Below are positions 51,360-62,447 of a stretch of DNA of 64,000 bases, piece after piece. The stretch comes from Micavibrio_A sp964423095. Its GTDB lineage: Bacteria; Pseudomonadota; Alphaproteobacteria; Micavibrionales; Micavibrionaceae. Both the position numbers and the translations under genes were made by a program. The notes under the pieces were generated by a model that was not told where the DNA came from, did no database searches, and worked only from the letters and a program-made list of their open reading frames with translations. The stretch's first letter is position 1, and every line of letters begins with the position of its first letter. Location: positions 18,155 through 82,154 of the forward strand of contig CAYRDI010000003.1 of NCBI GenBank assembly GCA_964423095.1, read 5' to 3'.

Positions 51360-52988
51360 TCAAACCTTCATTTTGGCGCGCAGGTAGTCCGCAACCTTGT
51401 CCATGGCAATCCGTTCCTGCGCCATCGTGTTGCGTTGCCGCACCGTGACCGTATCGTCGGCCATCGTGTCATTATCGATGGTGAAACAGAACGGCGTGCC
51501 GATTTCATCCTGCCGCGCATACCGTTTCCCGATATTCTGTTTGATGTCCAGATCGACGGGAAATTCTTCGCGCAGTTCCATATACAGCTTTTCGGCCTTT
51601 TCCGGCTGGCCATCCTTAGCGGTCAGAGGCAGGATCGCAGCCTTTTTCGGCGCAATTTTCGGATGGAAATTGAGGTAAACCCCCGACGGACGGCTTGGAT
51701 CAGGCGTATAGGCCTCACAGAGCAATGCCAGAACACCGCGCGTCAAACCAGCGGCGGGTTCGATCACGTGCGGCAGATACCTCTTCGTGTTGTCTTCGGG
51801 ATCGATATATTCCATTTTCTGGCCCGAATGTTCCTGATGCTGCGTTAGATCATAGTTTGTGCGGTACGCAATCCCTTCGAGTTCGCCAAAGCCCGGTGCC
51901 GTGAACGGGAATTTATATTCGATGTCGAACGTGCCCTTGGAATAGAATACCAGTTCATCCGCATCATGTTCGCGCATCAAAAGGTTGCCTTCGGACAGAC
52001 CAAGGTCTTGCCAGAATTTTTTGCGTTCCTTGATCCAGAAATCAAACCACATCTTGGCGTCTTCGGGCGCGCAGAAAAATTCCATTTCCATTTGTTCGAA
52101 TTCACGAGAACGGAAGATGAAGTTCCGCGGGTTCACTTCGTTCCGAAAGGCTTTCCCCACCTGTGCAATCCCGAACGGAACCTTCACACGTGACGAATCC
52201 AGCACGTTTTTGTAATTGATGAAAATCCCCTGCGCCGTTTCACCGCGCAAATAGGCGATGTTGTCGTCCGTGGCCGAAACACCCAAATGAGTCTGCATCA
52301 AAAGATTGAACGTCGATTCACCCTCCAGTGGCGCGCCACAACGCGGGCATGGATCCTGTAACCCTGTTTCATTCAATTGGGCAGTTGCAACATGCCGGAT
52401 AATTTCCTGAATGTCCGGCGGAACCTCAGGCTGTCCGTTTACACGAGTAGCCAGCCAGCTTAGCGTTACTTCCGGGTTTTTCACCAAAGCCAGATTTGGG
52501 GCCAGTTTCTTTCCTTTGGATTTTGCCCATTTCATCAAGGCGTTCGTATCTATCTTACCTTCGTTTGGCGAAAATTCCTGCAAAAGGGATTCCACCCATT
52601 CCGATTCCGTGAAAAGAGAATCCCATAAATGATCTGCACGGGCAAAACGACCACAGCCGGGGCATTTGCGCATAGGATCGGAAAAGCCGCCGACATGGCC
52701 CGATGCCACCCACACTTTGGGATTTTGAATGATCGCGCTATCAAGCCCCACGATCTGCACCGGGTGGCCATCCGGCCCGATCGGCGGGCACAAAACCATC
52801 CGCCGCCACCACAGATCACGCAGGTTGTTTTTCAATTCCGTGCCCAGCGGCCCGAAATCCCAAAAACCGTTGATCCCGCCGTAAATGTCCGATGCCGGAA
52901 AAATAAAGCCGCGGCGTTTGCACAAGGCGACAATGTCCTTCATGTCTTTGGCGGGTGTTTCGGGGGTTTGGGCGGTCGCGGGTTGCAT
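51360..52988 (-). CDS. glyS: Glycine-tRNA ligase, single-chain (alpha2) type
   Basis: The 542-residue class II synthetase has motif-1-side DIYGGINGFWDFGPLG, motif 2 with FRNEVNPRNFIFRSREFEQMEMEFF (partly quoted), and a C-terminal anticodon domain. Two zinc-type pairs, CPGC and CPRC, are present. This is the dimeric eukaryote/archaea-like form, not the alpha2-beta2 GlyQS form seen in most proteobacteria. ATG 52988 has an AAGGAAAA site and a frame extension to 53093 overlaps tRNA-Lys. It lies 77 bases downstream of that tRNA and one base upstream of DUF502. Confidence 0.93.
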   Translation of the reverse strand: MQPATAQTPETPAKDMKDIVALCKRRGFIFPASDIYGGINGFWDFGPLGTELKNNLRDLWWRRMVLCPPIGPDGHPVQIVGLDSAIIQNPKVWVASGHVGGFSDPMRKCPGCGRFARADHLWDSLFTESEWVESLLQEFSPNEGKIDTNALMKWAKSKGKKLAPNLALVKNPEVTLSWLATRVNGQPEVPPDIQEIIRHVATAQLNETGLQDPCPRCGAPLEGESTFNLLMQTHLGVSATDDNIAYLRGETAQGIFINYKNVLDSSRVKVPFGIAQVGKAFRNEVNPRNFIFRSREFEQMEMEFFCAPEDAKMWFDFWIKERKKFWQDLGLSEGNLLMREHDADELVFYSKGTFDIEYKFPFTAPGFGELEGIAYRTNYDLTQHQEHSGQKMEYIDPEDNTKRYLPHVIEPAAGLTRGVLALLCEAYTPDPSRPSGVYLNFHPKIAPKKAAILPLTAKDGQPEKAEKLYMELREEFPVDLDIKQNIGKRYARQDEIGTPFCFTIDNDTMADDTVTVRQRNTMAQERIAMDKVADYLRAKMKV

Positions 52989-53065
52989 GGTTTTCCTTTT
53001 GTAATAAGACATTACAGGTATAAGGAAATTTGCCGAAAGTTCAAGGACATCAAGGAGGGGAAGAC

Positions 53066-53141
53066 TGGTGATCGCGGTGGGATTCGAACCCACGACCTAC
53101 TGATTAAAAGTCAGTTGCTCTACCGACTGAGCTACGCGATC
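53066..53141 (-). tRNA. tRNA-Lys (anticodon TTT)
   Basis: The acceptor GATCGCG pairs perfectly with CGCGATC, and an encoded CCA follows discriminator A. The anticodon stem CTGAC/GTCAG-type pairing encloses CTTTTAA, giving TTT. The T-arm is GTGGGTTCGAATCCCAC. The gene lies just upstream of glyS on the same strand. Confidence 0.95.
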
Positions 53142-53233
53142 AAACCCTAAAAAAGGCGTTTAAGCCCTCGGAACATAAGAATCTCTTGGCCTTCCGTCAA
53201 GGCATGTTTTGCCCTTAATAACCGAATTATCAA

Positions 53234-53278
53234 AAAAACCGCCCTGCCCCCCAGAAATCGAGGTTTTTGGCGGTTTTC
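53234..53278 (-). terminator. Terminator of coaD
   Basis: AAAACCGCC (53235-53243) and GGCGGTTTT (53269-53277) pair across a 25-base loop. On the minus strand the stem is followed by a run of T. It lies ten bases beyond the coaD stop codon and ends the gyrA-cyclase-coaD operon. Confidence 0.65.
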
Positions 53279-53287
53279 AAAGGGTTT

Positions 53288-53785
53288 TCATTCCCCGTTC
53301 AACCGCCCCAACGTGGCGGGTGTCACGAATTCCGAAACGTCGCCGCCCAGCTGGTGGATTTCCTTGACGAAGGAGGCCGAAACAAACTGCCATTTATCGG
53401 CGGCCATCAGAAAGACTGTTTCAATATCGGGGGCCATACGGGCGTTCATCCCCGTCATCTGGAATTCGTAATCAAAGTCCGATACGGCGCGAAGCCCCCG
53501 GAAAATGCAGGAGGCGTTCATATCCCGTGCAAAATGGATCAACAGATTGTCAAAGGATTGAACCTCTATGTCGCAATATTTTTCGGGTATGTTCGCGCAA
53601 TCGGTGCGCACCATCTCCATCCGTTCTTCGAGCGTAAAGCGCGGATTTTTGCGGGCATTGGCCGCCACGCCGACGATCAGCCTGTCCACCTGCCGGCTTG
53701 CCCGCTTGATGATATGCAGGTGGCCCTTGGTGATGGGGTCGAACGTGCCTGGATAAATTCCGATGCGTTGGGACTGGGCGGTCAT
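53288..53785 (-). CDS. coaD: Pantetheine-phosphate adenylyltransferase
   Basis: The 165-residue protein has the nucleotidyltransferase start GIYPGTFDPITKGHLHII (T/HxGH motif), FTLEERMEMV, CIFRGLRAVSDFDYEFQM, and the ATP-binding WQFVSASFVKEI. It makes dephospho-CoA from phosphopantetheine and ATP. Length is normal. It starts three bases after the stop codon of the cyclase gene. Gene order gyrA-coaD is usual in alphaproteobacteria, here with one gene between. Confidence 0.97.
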   Translation of the reverse strand: MTAQSQRIGIYPGTFDPITKGHLHIIKRASRQVDRLIVGVAANARKNPRFTLEERMEMVRTDCANIPEKYCDIEVQSFDNLLIHFARDMNASCIFRGLRAVSDFDYEFQMTGMNARMAPDIETVFLMAADKWQFVSASFVKEIHQLGGDVSEFVTPATLGRLNGE

Positions 53786-53788
53786 CTT

Positions 53789-55471
53789 TTATGCCTTCTT
53801 GCTCATGGCCGGATCATAGACAACGACGCGGTTGCGTCCAGTGTTTTTCGCCTGATACAAGGCCAGGTCGGCAAACTGGATCAATTCATCGGTCTGCGCC
53901 GCCTGTTCCGGATAGATTGCCACACCGATCGAAACGGTGATCTCTATCGTGCTGCCCTGAAACTTGACCTTGATATTCCGCGTGGCATCGCAAACTTCCT
54001 GTGCCCGCGCACGGGCAAGATTTATGTCCGCGGCCGGGAGAACCAAAACGAACTCCTCCCCGCCCAGACGACAGGCAATGTCTTCTTTCCTGACCTTTGT
54101 GGACAGCAGCTTTGCAAACGCGACCAGTACCGCATCACCGCCATCATGACCATAAGTATCGTTGACCTTTTTGAAATGGTCGATGTCCATGACCAGCGCG
54201 GAAACCGTTTGGCCATTCCTTTGGGCCCGCGCCGTTTCACGAACCAACGTCTCTTCAAGATAGCGGCGGTTGAACAGCTTGGTCAGGGGGTCTTTGATGG
54301 ATTGCTCCTTCAAAGCCTGTTGCAGTTTCAAGTTGGCAAGGGCCAGCGAAACCTGTTCCCCGACATTCCGCAATATTCCGATCTGGCGTTCATCCATCGG
54401 CATACTCCGGGCCATTCCCACATAAATCTGGCCCAGCGTTTCGCCCTGCGCCTGCATCGGCAGACAGACGGAACAATAAATATCCTGAAATCCCGAAAGA
54501 TGGTCGCACATCGGCACCTTTCCATCATTCATGGATTGGTGGATGCGCCCCTGACGCAACGCCCAGCAATCATCCGGGTCAAATTCGCTTTCGACAGCGG
54601 ACGGTACATCCCCCCAGGCAACCACATTTTGCAAAAGATTGCGGGAATTGTTGAACATCGCCACGCTGCCATGGGTTTCGGGAAACAGCAGCGGCATATT
54701 CTTTCCGATAATGTCGTATGCTTCCTCTTCGTTCCGGCAACCGCGCAGATAATCTCCCAACCTGCCCATCATCTGCGTTTCCTGTGTGATGATTTCCATG
54801 CGCGCGAGAGCGGATTTTAAATTGTCCTCGGTGAAGGCGCGTTGCGAGGCTTCACGGCTGATCATGTAAAAAACAAGGACCAGTATGAAAAAGCATGTGA
54901 TCAGCCCCAAAAGACCGACCACAAGCATAACTTGCGATGACACTTTTAATGCCGTCTGGCGTTTTTGCAAAAGATCGCGCTCGTCATCAATCATATCCGC
55001 GGTGATGTCGCGGATATGATCCATTTCCTTTTTTCCGCTGCCGTCCTTGACCATATCAAAGGCAGCCTGTTGGCCGCTCTGGCGATAGATTTTCAAAACG
55101 GTTGCGGCTATTCCCATCCTTTTGTCGATGTGAGCGGCCAATTCCTTAAATCGTTCTGCCTGCTCCGGGTTGTCGGACACCAGACGTTTCAGGTCCACCA
55201 TACGCGCTTTAACTTCGGGAAGCGCATCGTTATAAGGATCCAGATAGTTTTCATCACCTGTGATCAAAAATCCGCGCTGCGAAGATTGTACATCCTTCAT
55301 ACCCGAAAGCACGTCGGAAACAGCACCTATTACCTCATAGGTGTGATCGACCCAGTTTTTTTGCCGTTCCATTTCGCCGAAACTTTTATAAACGGACAAA
55401 CCAACAGCACCCAGCAATAGGGCCGCACTGATAAAGGAAAGCAGTATACGTCTTCTATACTTCGCACGCAT
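53789..55471 (-). CDS. Membrane diguanylate cyclase, CHASE3-GAF-GGDEF
   Basis: The 560-residue protein has an N-terminal membrane helix (residues 9-29), a periplasmic CHASE3 domain (about 33-175, with SSQRGFLITGDENYL), a second helix (182-208), a GAF-like domain (about 240-375), and a GGDEF domain. The active motif is intact as GGEEF (470-474), and a feedback site RKED (461-464) lies five residues before it. It should make cyclic di-GMP and be product-inhibited. It sits between gyrA and coaD, 21 and three bases away, so it is co-transcribed with housekeeping genes. The CHASE3 signal is unknown. Confidence 0.92.
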   Translation of the reverse strand: MRAKYRRRILLSFISAALLLGAVGLSVYKSFGEMERQKNWVDHTYEVIGAVSDVLSGMKDVQSSQRGFLITGDENYLDPYNDALPEVKARMVDLKRLVSDNPEQAERFKELAAHIDKRMGIAATVLKIYRQSGQQAAFDMVKDGSGKKEMDHIRDITADMIDDERDLLQKRQTALKVSSQVMLVVGLLGLITCFFILVLVFYMISREASQRAFTEDNLKSALARMEIITQETQMMGRLGDYLRGCRNEEEAYDIIGKNMPLLFPETHGSVAMFNNSRNLLQNVVAWGDVPSAVESEFDPDDCWALRQGRIHQSMNDGKVPMCDHLSGFQDIYCSVCLPMQAQGETLGQIYVGMARSMPMDERQIGILRNVGEQVSLALANLKLQQALKEQSIKDPLTKLFNRRYLEETLVRETARAQRNGQTVSALVMDIDHFKKVNDTYGHDGGDAVLVAFAKLLSTKVRKEDIACRLGGEEFVLVLPAADINLARARAQEVCDATRNIKVKFQGSTIEITVSIGVAIYPEQAAQTDELIQFADLALYQAKNTGRNRVVVYDPAMSKKA

Positions 55472-55492
55472 TATGACTGCCTGGTTTGTATG

Positions 55493-58234
<2,742 letters not shown>

Positions 58235-58423
58235 ACTTTTTTTCCAATATTCTACAATGTCATTGACCCGCTTTTTTAGCAGTTAGAGCTGCCAAACACA
58301 AGGAAATGCAAGCGGTTTGCACAGATTTAACCCACAGAAAACACACCGCTTTTTGAGCGTTTAAAATGCCATTTGAAAACCGTTTTTATTGACATAATAA
58401 ACGAGATTGTGGCATGGTTGTTT

Positions 58424-58948
58424 ATGTTATCAAAAGCCTTCACAACCACCACACGCGAAGAATTTATCGACATTGCAAAAGATGTCGCGGATAAGGTCCT
58501 TACCGCCCTTAAAAAAAGCCCCACGCGGCCTTACGTTGTGTCCATCACGGGTGACATAGATGCCGGTAAAAGCGTGTATTGGGATGTCTTTGCAACCCAT
58601 CTCCTCGACAAAGGAGCCATCTTTATCCCTTCCAAAAGTGAGAGTACCGAAAAATACGGACGTTTTCACGAAACATGGGTAGGCGAAAACAGCACACTTA
58701 AAAAAACACTAACCCTATGTTTTTGTAACACCCGTGGAGCTGGACCAACCAACCCTAAGGAACCTTACATTTCGCTTGTTCGCGGCGACTATCAAAAACT
58801 GGGGGATGTGGTCGTTCTAACCAATGCGCCGCCCGGTTTTATCCCCGAAGAATTCCCCCGGATTGATGTTAATGTTTTTTCCATGGACGACCACCCCGAT
58901 GAGGGTTGGAACCGGTCGGTCCAGATTTTATCAAACCATCCAAAATGA
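58424..58948 (+). CDS. TsaE-like P-loop protein
   Basis: The 174-residue product has an N-terminal helix similar to TsaE (REEFIDIAKDVADKVL) and a Walker A loop GDIDAGKS. The rest differs: after the P-loop it has KSESTEKYGRFHETWVG and not the usual SPTF and YR-L motifs of TsaE, and a CFCNTRGAG segment. ATG 58424 is chosen; an upstream TTG at 58373 extends it by 17 hydrophobic residues. The gene is divergent from gyrA and codon use looks less GC-rich than neighbours. It may be a relative of TsaE without that function, so I give no symbol. Confidence 0.6.
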   Translation: MLSKAFTTTTREEFIDIAKDVADKVLTALKKSPTRPYVVSITGDIDAGKSVYWDVFATHLLDKGAIFIPSKSESTEKYGRFHETWVGENSTLKKTLTLCFCNTRGAGPTNPKEPYISLVRGDYQKLGDVVVLTNAPPGFIPEEFPRIDVNVFSMDDHPDEGWNRSVQILSNHPK

Positions 58949-58961
58949 TCGGATACCGCTT

Positions 58962-59474
58962 TTAAGGTTTTTGGGCGGGGGCCTCTGGATAGCTTTGCGG
59001 GCCTTCCATGCCGGTGCGTAAATCCAGCATGGCCTTGTCCATCATCCCGGTCAGGGCCGGTTGAAGGGCCGTTTCATAGACGGATGTTTTGCCGGAAATG
59101 GACCGCCCGACATCGGACCCGTAAAAATCGATCATCGCTTTCAGTTCGTCCGCGGTAAAGGTTTTGACCATCGCCTTGATCGATTCTTCTTGGAGCTTGT
59201 CGTAATTCATGGATTTACGCATGGCCGCCTTTATTTCGGCGCGACGTTCCTCCGGGACCTGTTCGGCAACATTGTCGATCGCATTTTCCATGCGGATCCG
59301 TATCGGCCAGATTTCATGCATTTTTTCGGCGAGCGCCAGACGTTCTTTTTCATCCGCATCGGACACGGGCGGCGTGGCCACAGAAGAAACAACGTCATCC
59401 GCCTTTTCCGCCTCCTGCGCCATAACGGAACCGGACACACAGACGAGCGCGAGAAGAAGGATGAGATGTTTCAT
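58962..59474 (-). CDS. DUF2059 family exported protein
   Basis: The 170-residue protein has a signal peptide (MKHLILLLALVCVSGSVMA, cleavage before QEA) and a C-terminal DUF2059-like helical region with KTFTADELKAMIDFYGSDVG and SVYETALQPALTGMM. The family is found in the periplasm and its role is unknown. The gene follows ssb on the same strand by 14 bases, so it is likely co-transcribed with it. Its 3' end converges with the TsaE-like gene. Confidence 0.82.
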   Translation of the reverse strand: MKHLILLLALVCVSGSVMAQEAEKADDVVSSVATPPVSDADEKERLALAEKMHEIWPIRIRMENAIDNVAEQVPEERRAEIKAAMRKSMNYDKLQEESIKAMVKTFTADELKAMIDFYGSDVGRSISGKTSVYETALQPALTGMMDKAMLDLRTGMEGPQSYPEAPAQKP

Positions 59475-59488
59475 GTCTTTTATTATAG

Positions 59489-59980
59489 TTAGAATGGGAT
59501 TTCGTTTTCAAATTCGTCCACGGGTGCCTTGGAACCCTTCGACGAACCCGCAGCAGCAAAGCCGCCGCCGTAATCGCCTTGTCCTTGCGAGGAGAAACCG
59601 CCGGAGGAAGCCCCTGCACCGCCGCCCTTGGAATCCAGCATGGTGATTTCGCCGCGATAGGGACGCAAAACCACTTCGGTCGTGTATTTTTTCTGGCCGC
59701 TCTGGGCATCGTCCCAGCTGCGTGTTTCAAGCTGGCCTTCGATATAAACCTTGGCGCCTTTTTTCAGGAAGTTTTCGCAAACATTCATCAGGCCCTGGTT
59801 GAACACAACCACGCGGTGCCATTCGGTGCGTTCCTTGCGCTCCCCCGTCGCCTTGTCTTTCCAGCTTTCGGATGTTGCAACGGACAGGTTGCACACCTTG
59901 TCGCCCGATTGCATGGTTTTGACTTCCGGGTCATTGCCCAGATTGCCGATAAGAATGACTTTGTTGACGGAACCAGCCAC
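59489..59980 (-). CDS. ssb: Single-stranded DNA-binding protein
   Basis: The 163-residue protein has the SSB OB-fold: VNKVILIGNLGNDPEVK at the start, then TSESWKDKATGERKERTEWH and VYIEGQLETRSW. A glycine-rich linker follows, and the acidic tail ends in ENEIPF, the partner-binding tip. It protects single strands in replication, recombination and repair. Its place near gyrA and uvrA is common in alphaproteobacteria, although several extra genes separate it from uvrA here. Confidence 0.97.
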   Translation of the reverse strand: MAGSVNKVILIGNLGNDPEVKTMQSGDKVCNLSVATSESWKDKATGERKERTEWHRVVVFNQGLMNVCENFLKKGAKVYIEGQLETRSWDDAQSGQKKYTTEVVLRPYRGEITMLDSKGGGAGASSGGFSSQGQGDYGGGFAAAGSSKGSKAPVDEFENEIPF

Positions 59981-60051
59981 GAGAAAACTCCTTGCCCTAA
60001 AATAAAATGATTAGAAGCGTTTTATAGCGGGTTTATCCCGGACTGTCACCC

Positions 60052-60435
60052 CTATGGCGCAGGGTTATCCAACGTGGTTTTGGATAAATGCCCCCCGATG
60101 GCAGCCTCGATCTCCCCGAAAACCCCGGAAACATTTTTTAGCCAGCTTGAAGGCTGTTCACCGTAAAAGCCTGCCGTTTTTTGGGCATATTCTTGCGCCC
60201 GCCGGTAATCCTCAAGCATGGTCTGTTCCGTCGGCTCGCTGCCGATTGTTCCCGTTATCAGGGCGCACATTCTCAACCTGCCTTGAACGGTCTCCAGCAT
60301 CCCCGCGTCAATACCGTGCGCGGCGGCGGACGACAGACTGCCCTGAATAGACTGGTCGGCTCTCTCAAACGCAACGCGCACCTGCTCCGGCATACCGCCC
60401 AAGGCTGTCTCGTAACAATCATTCCCGTCTTTCAT
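60052..60435 (-). CDS. Hypothetical protein, 127 residues
   Basis: The product is soluble and mostly helical, with several Ala and Glu segments (MLEDYRRAQEYAQKTAGFYGE, partly quoted; FGEIEAAIGGHL) and two cysteines. No signal peptide or known motif is seen. The start at 60435 has GGAAGGTG four bases upstream. It is one of four genes inserted between ssb and uvrA and lies just upstream of ssb on the same strand. Function unknown. Confidence 0.55.
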   Translation of the reverse strand: MKDGNDCYETALGGMPEQVRVAFERADQSIQGSLSSAAAHGIDAGMLETVQGRLRMCALITGTIGSEPTEQTMLEDYRRAQEYAQKTAGFYGEQPSSWLKNVSGVFGEIEAAIGGHLSKTTLDNPAP

Positions 60436-60503
60436 GATTCACCTTCCAACAAACATGACCTATACCCGTTTTATGGAATAGACAAAATTTTGTGCTCCGG
60501 CAA

Positions 60504-60532
60504 TAAAAAAGCCCCCAGACGGGGGCTTTTTG
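60504..60532 (-). terminator. Terminator of the glutathione transferase gene
   Basis: GCCCCC and GGGGGC pair around AGAC, flanked by A- and T-runs on both sides. It lies seven bases after the stop codon of the GST gene on the minus strand. Confidence 0.85.
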
Positions 60533-60538
60533 TAAATT

Positions 60539-61168
60539 TTAAGCAGCGGCCTTGTATTCCACCTTCTCAGCCGCCAGGGCCTTTTGGTAACTGGGGCGGG
60601 CGGATATGTTTTTCAAAATTGCCTTGGTTTTCGCACCGAATGTGTACGCGGCAGGGTTCCAGTTGGCGATCGTCGTCATCAGGAAGTCCGCGGCAGTCGG
60701 CTCCGCGCCGCACAGGTAAGTATTGCCGGATTTTTCCAGTTCGCCTTCGACATAATCCCACAAAGCCTGAATTTGTTTGCGCGCCACGGCAATCGCGCTC
60801 GTCTGGCTGTCGCCTTCGGGCGTGTTGGAGGATAGCCAGAACGTGCGGCTATAGGCCGGGTGAAGCGTCGCGTTGCAGAACATCAGCCATTGCAGGGCCT
60901 GTGCGCGTGCCCATCCGCTTTTGGGCATCAGCTTGCCTTCCTTATCACAAAGATAGGTGATGATGGCCGCCCCTTCGATCATGCCCTTGCCGTCTTCTTG
61001 CATGAACGGCACGTTCCCGCGCGGGTTGAGCTTTAAATATTCGGGGGATTTCAAACCGGCCGGCCCCTGTTCCATCAAATGGATTTTGGGCTCCAGACCC
61101 AGTTCGTTCATAATCGCGTGAACGGCCATCGAACAGCTTCCGGCCATGGTGTAAAGATCATAAGACAT
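60539..61168 (-). CDS. Glutathione S-transferase-like protein
   Basis: The 209-residue protein has a thioredoxin-like N-terminal domain (MSYDLYTMAGSCSMAVHAIM, with Ser/Cys at the catalytic turn). NPRGNVPFM supplies the cis-proline, EGAAIITYLCD the glutathione gamma-glutamyl site, and a helical C-terminal domain contains PTAADFLM. It resembles bacterial beta-class enzymes (GstA/YfcG-like). Substrates are unknown. An AGGAGGAA site precedes ATG 61168. It stands alone with its own terminator. Confidence 0.9.
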   Translation of the reverse strand: MSYDLYTMAGSCSMAVHAIMNELGLEPKIHLMEQGPAGLKSPEYLKLNPRGNVPFMQEDGKGMIEGAAIITYLCDKEGKLMPKSGWARAQALQWLMFCNATLHPAYSRTFWLSSNTPEGDSQTSAIAVARKQIQALWDYVEGELEKSGNTYLCGAEPTAADFLMTTIANWNPAAYTFGAKTKAILKNISARPSYQKALAAEKVEYKAAA

Positions 61169-61234
61169 AAAATTCCTCCTGAGGGTTATATTGGGAAGAA
61201 TTTAGACTCTTTTACAAATAATCAAGCCCTCTAA

Positions 61235-61858
61235 TCATATATGGTGAGAAAGGCCATCTACTCTCAAAACTTGACCATGCTCTTTTATATCAAGATCTCC
61301 CATCAACTTTTGCCATTTACTAACATTGCCCTCTAAAAAGGCACGGTGCCGTTCATCAACAGCTTCACCAAGCTCATAAATGCTGGCCTTAAGCTCAGCT
61401 TCGTATATTATGCGTCTCTCTTCTTTTATCCAAGCCGCTATCTGCTCGGGGGTGTCATCACTCATAGGATGCGTATAGCCAAGCTTTTTTCGAGCCAACT
61501 CACATGGCATCTCTGGTTCCCATCCCAATGTTGGTGTGCTCAGGTATCGCAGTCCTGAATTCACGGCCACACGAAGCTGCTGGTCGACGCCTTCCGGACC
61601 ATTGTCAACAATAGGTTTAGGCATAAAATGATCTAACTCTTCTTGAGGAGCGCGCTCAGCACCCATTTCTGTTCTGGCAAACTGATCGAGCATCCACTTA
61701 CCTTTGATAGCCTCACTAAGCAAACTTATAGCTCTCATAGGATTGTAACTTTCTTTATTTGGGTCAGCTAAATCCCAAATCAGATCCCTGAACGAATGAA
61801 AACCTAGGCCCTTGTTCCACGCTGAAAAAGCCGATGGCTGCTGTGTTGATAAGCTCAT
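61235..61858 (-). CDS. AT-rich orphan gene, hypothetical protein
   Basis: The 207-residue product is soluble, acidic and helical, with WNKGLGFHSFRDLIWDLADP at the N-terminus, a proline-containing middle, and a helical C-terminus (AWIKEERRIIYEAELKASIY). I do not recognise it. Base composition and codon use are clearly more AT-rich than flanking genes. The start at 61858 is preceded by GGGAAAG and by a perfect sigma-70 promoter. No partner gene is present. Recent transfer is a reasonable inference. It has no signal peptide or catalytic motif. Confidence 0.6.
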   Translation of the reverse strand: MSLSTQQPSAFSAWNKGLGFHSFRDLIWDLADPNKESYNPMRAISLLSEAIKGKWMLDQFARTEMGAERAPQEELDHFMPKPIVDNGPEGVDQQLRVAVNSGLRYLSTPTLGWEPEMPCELARKKLGYTHPMSDDTPEQIAAWIKEERRIIYEAELKASIYELGEAVDERHRAFLEGNVSKWQKLMGDLDIKEHGQVLRVDGLSHHI

Positions 61859-61896
61859 TATAAAACTTTCCCAAATAAAGTTTCTTGATGTTTTAT

Positions 61897-61926
61897 ATTA
61901 TATCTCGCTCTTTAATTTTATGTCAA
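61897..61926 (-). promoter_or_regulatory. Perfect consensus sigma-70 promoter of the orphan gene
   Basis: On the minus strand TTGACA (61926-61921) and TATAAT (61902-61897) both match consensus exactly, with an 18-base AT-rich spacer. Transcription would start near 61890, leaving a leader of about 31 bases before the ATG at 61858. Confidence 0.8.
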
Positions 61927-61964
61927 AAAATTGCCACCCTATCTAGATATTTGAAAATCATCAC

Positions 61965-61994
61965 TTGCCCCTTACCCCGCCCCTATATTATAAG
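61965..61994 (+). promoter_or_regulatory. Candidate promoter giving a leaderless DUF6314 mRNA
   Basis: TTGCCC (61965-61970) and TATAAG (61989-61994) are 18 bases apart. Seven bases past the second box is the GTG at 62001, the best start codon of the next gene. No ribosome binding site lies between. Confidence 0.4.
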
Positions 61995-62000
61995 AATATC

Positions 62001-62447
62001 GTGGAACAAAACACGAACAAGTCGGATCAACATATCTTTTCCCGCCTGCGCGGGGAATGGGTGCTCACACGCACGGTTGGCCATGATGGCGTAATGACGG
62101 GGCGAGCCGCCTTTACGGACAAGCCGGGGGTACCATCTTCCCTTCTTTACACCGAACAGGGGATCAACCGCCTGCCGGGCGGGGAAGAATTCGATTTCTT
62201 TCAAAACTATCTCTATCAATCCGACGATGCGGGCCTGCACGTTTTTTTCGTCGATGGACGTTCATTCCACACGCTGGACTTTGAAAACGACCGGCGGGCG
62301 AAGGCTCGCCATTTGTGCGGGAATGACCTATATCAAGGCACTTACGCCTTTCACGACGACGACCATTTTTCGGTAACGTGGTCTGTGCGGGGGCCAAAAA
62401 AAGATTTTGTGATTCAAACGAAATACAACAGGCAGGGATCATGCTGA
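62001..62447 (+). CDS. DUF6314 family protein
   Basis: The 148-residue product has the DUF6314 pattern: FSRLRGEWVLTR near the start, GRAAFTDK, LLYTEQG, a QNYLYQ strand with VFFVDGRSFHTLD, then HLCGNDLYQGTYAF and WSVRGPKKDF near the end. The family is thought to be a lipocalin-like barrel, with no known function. GTG 62001 is chosen because no upstream ATG exists and conservation begins near there. Its last seven bases overlap the uvrA start. Confidence 0.75.
   Translation: MEQNTNKSDQHIFSRLRGEWVLTRTVGHDGVMTGRAAFTDKPGVPSSLLYTEQGINRLPGGEEFDFFQNYLYQSDDAGLHVFFVDGRSFHTLDFENDRRAKARHLCGNDLYQGTYAFHDDDHFSVTWSVRGPKKDFVIQTKYNRQGSC

Noticed and set aside
53267..54820. Plus-strand frame of 517 codons over coaD and the cyclase
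   Set aside because: It spans two real genes on the other strand and their junction, so it is a composition artefact.
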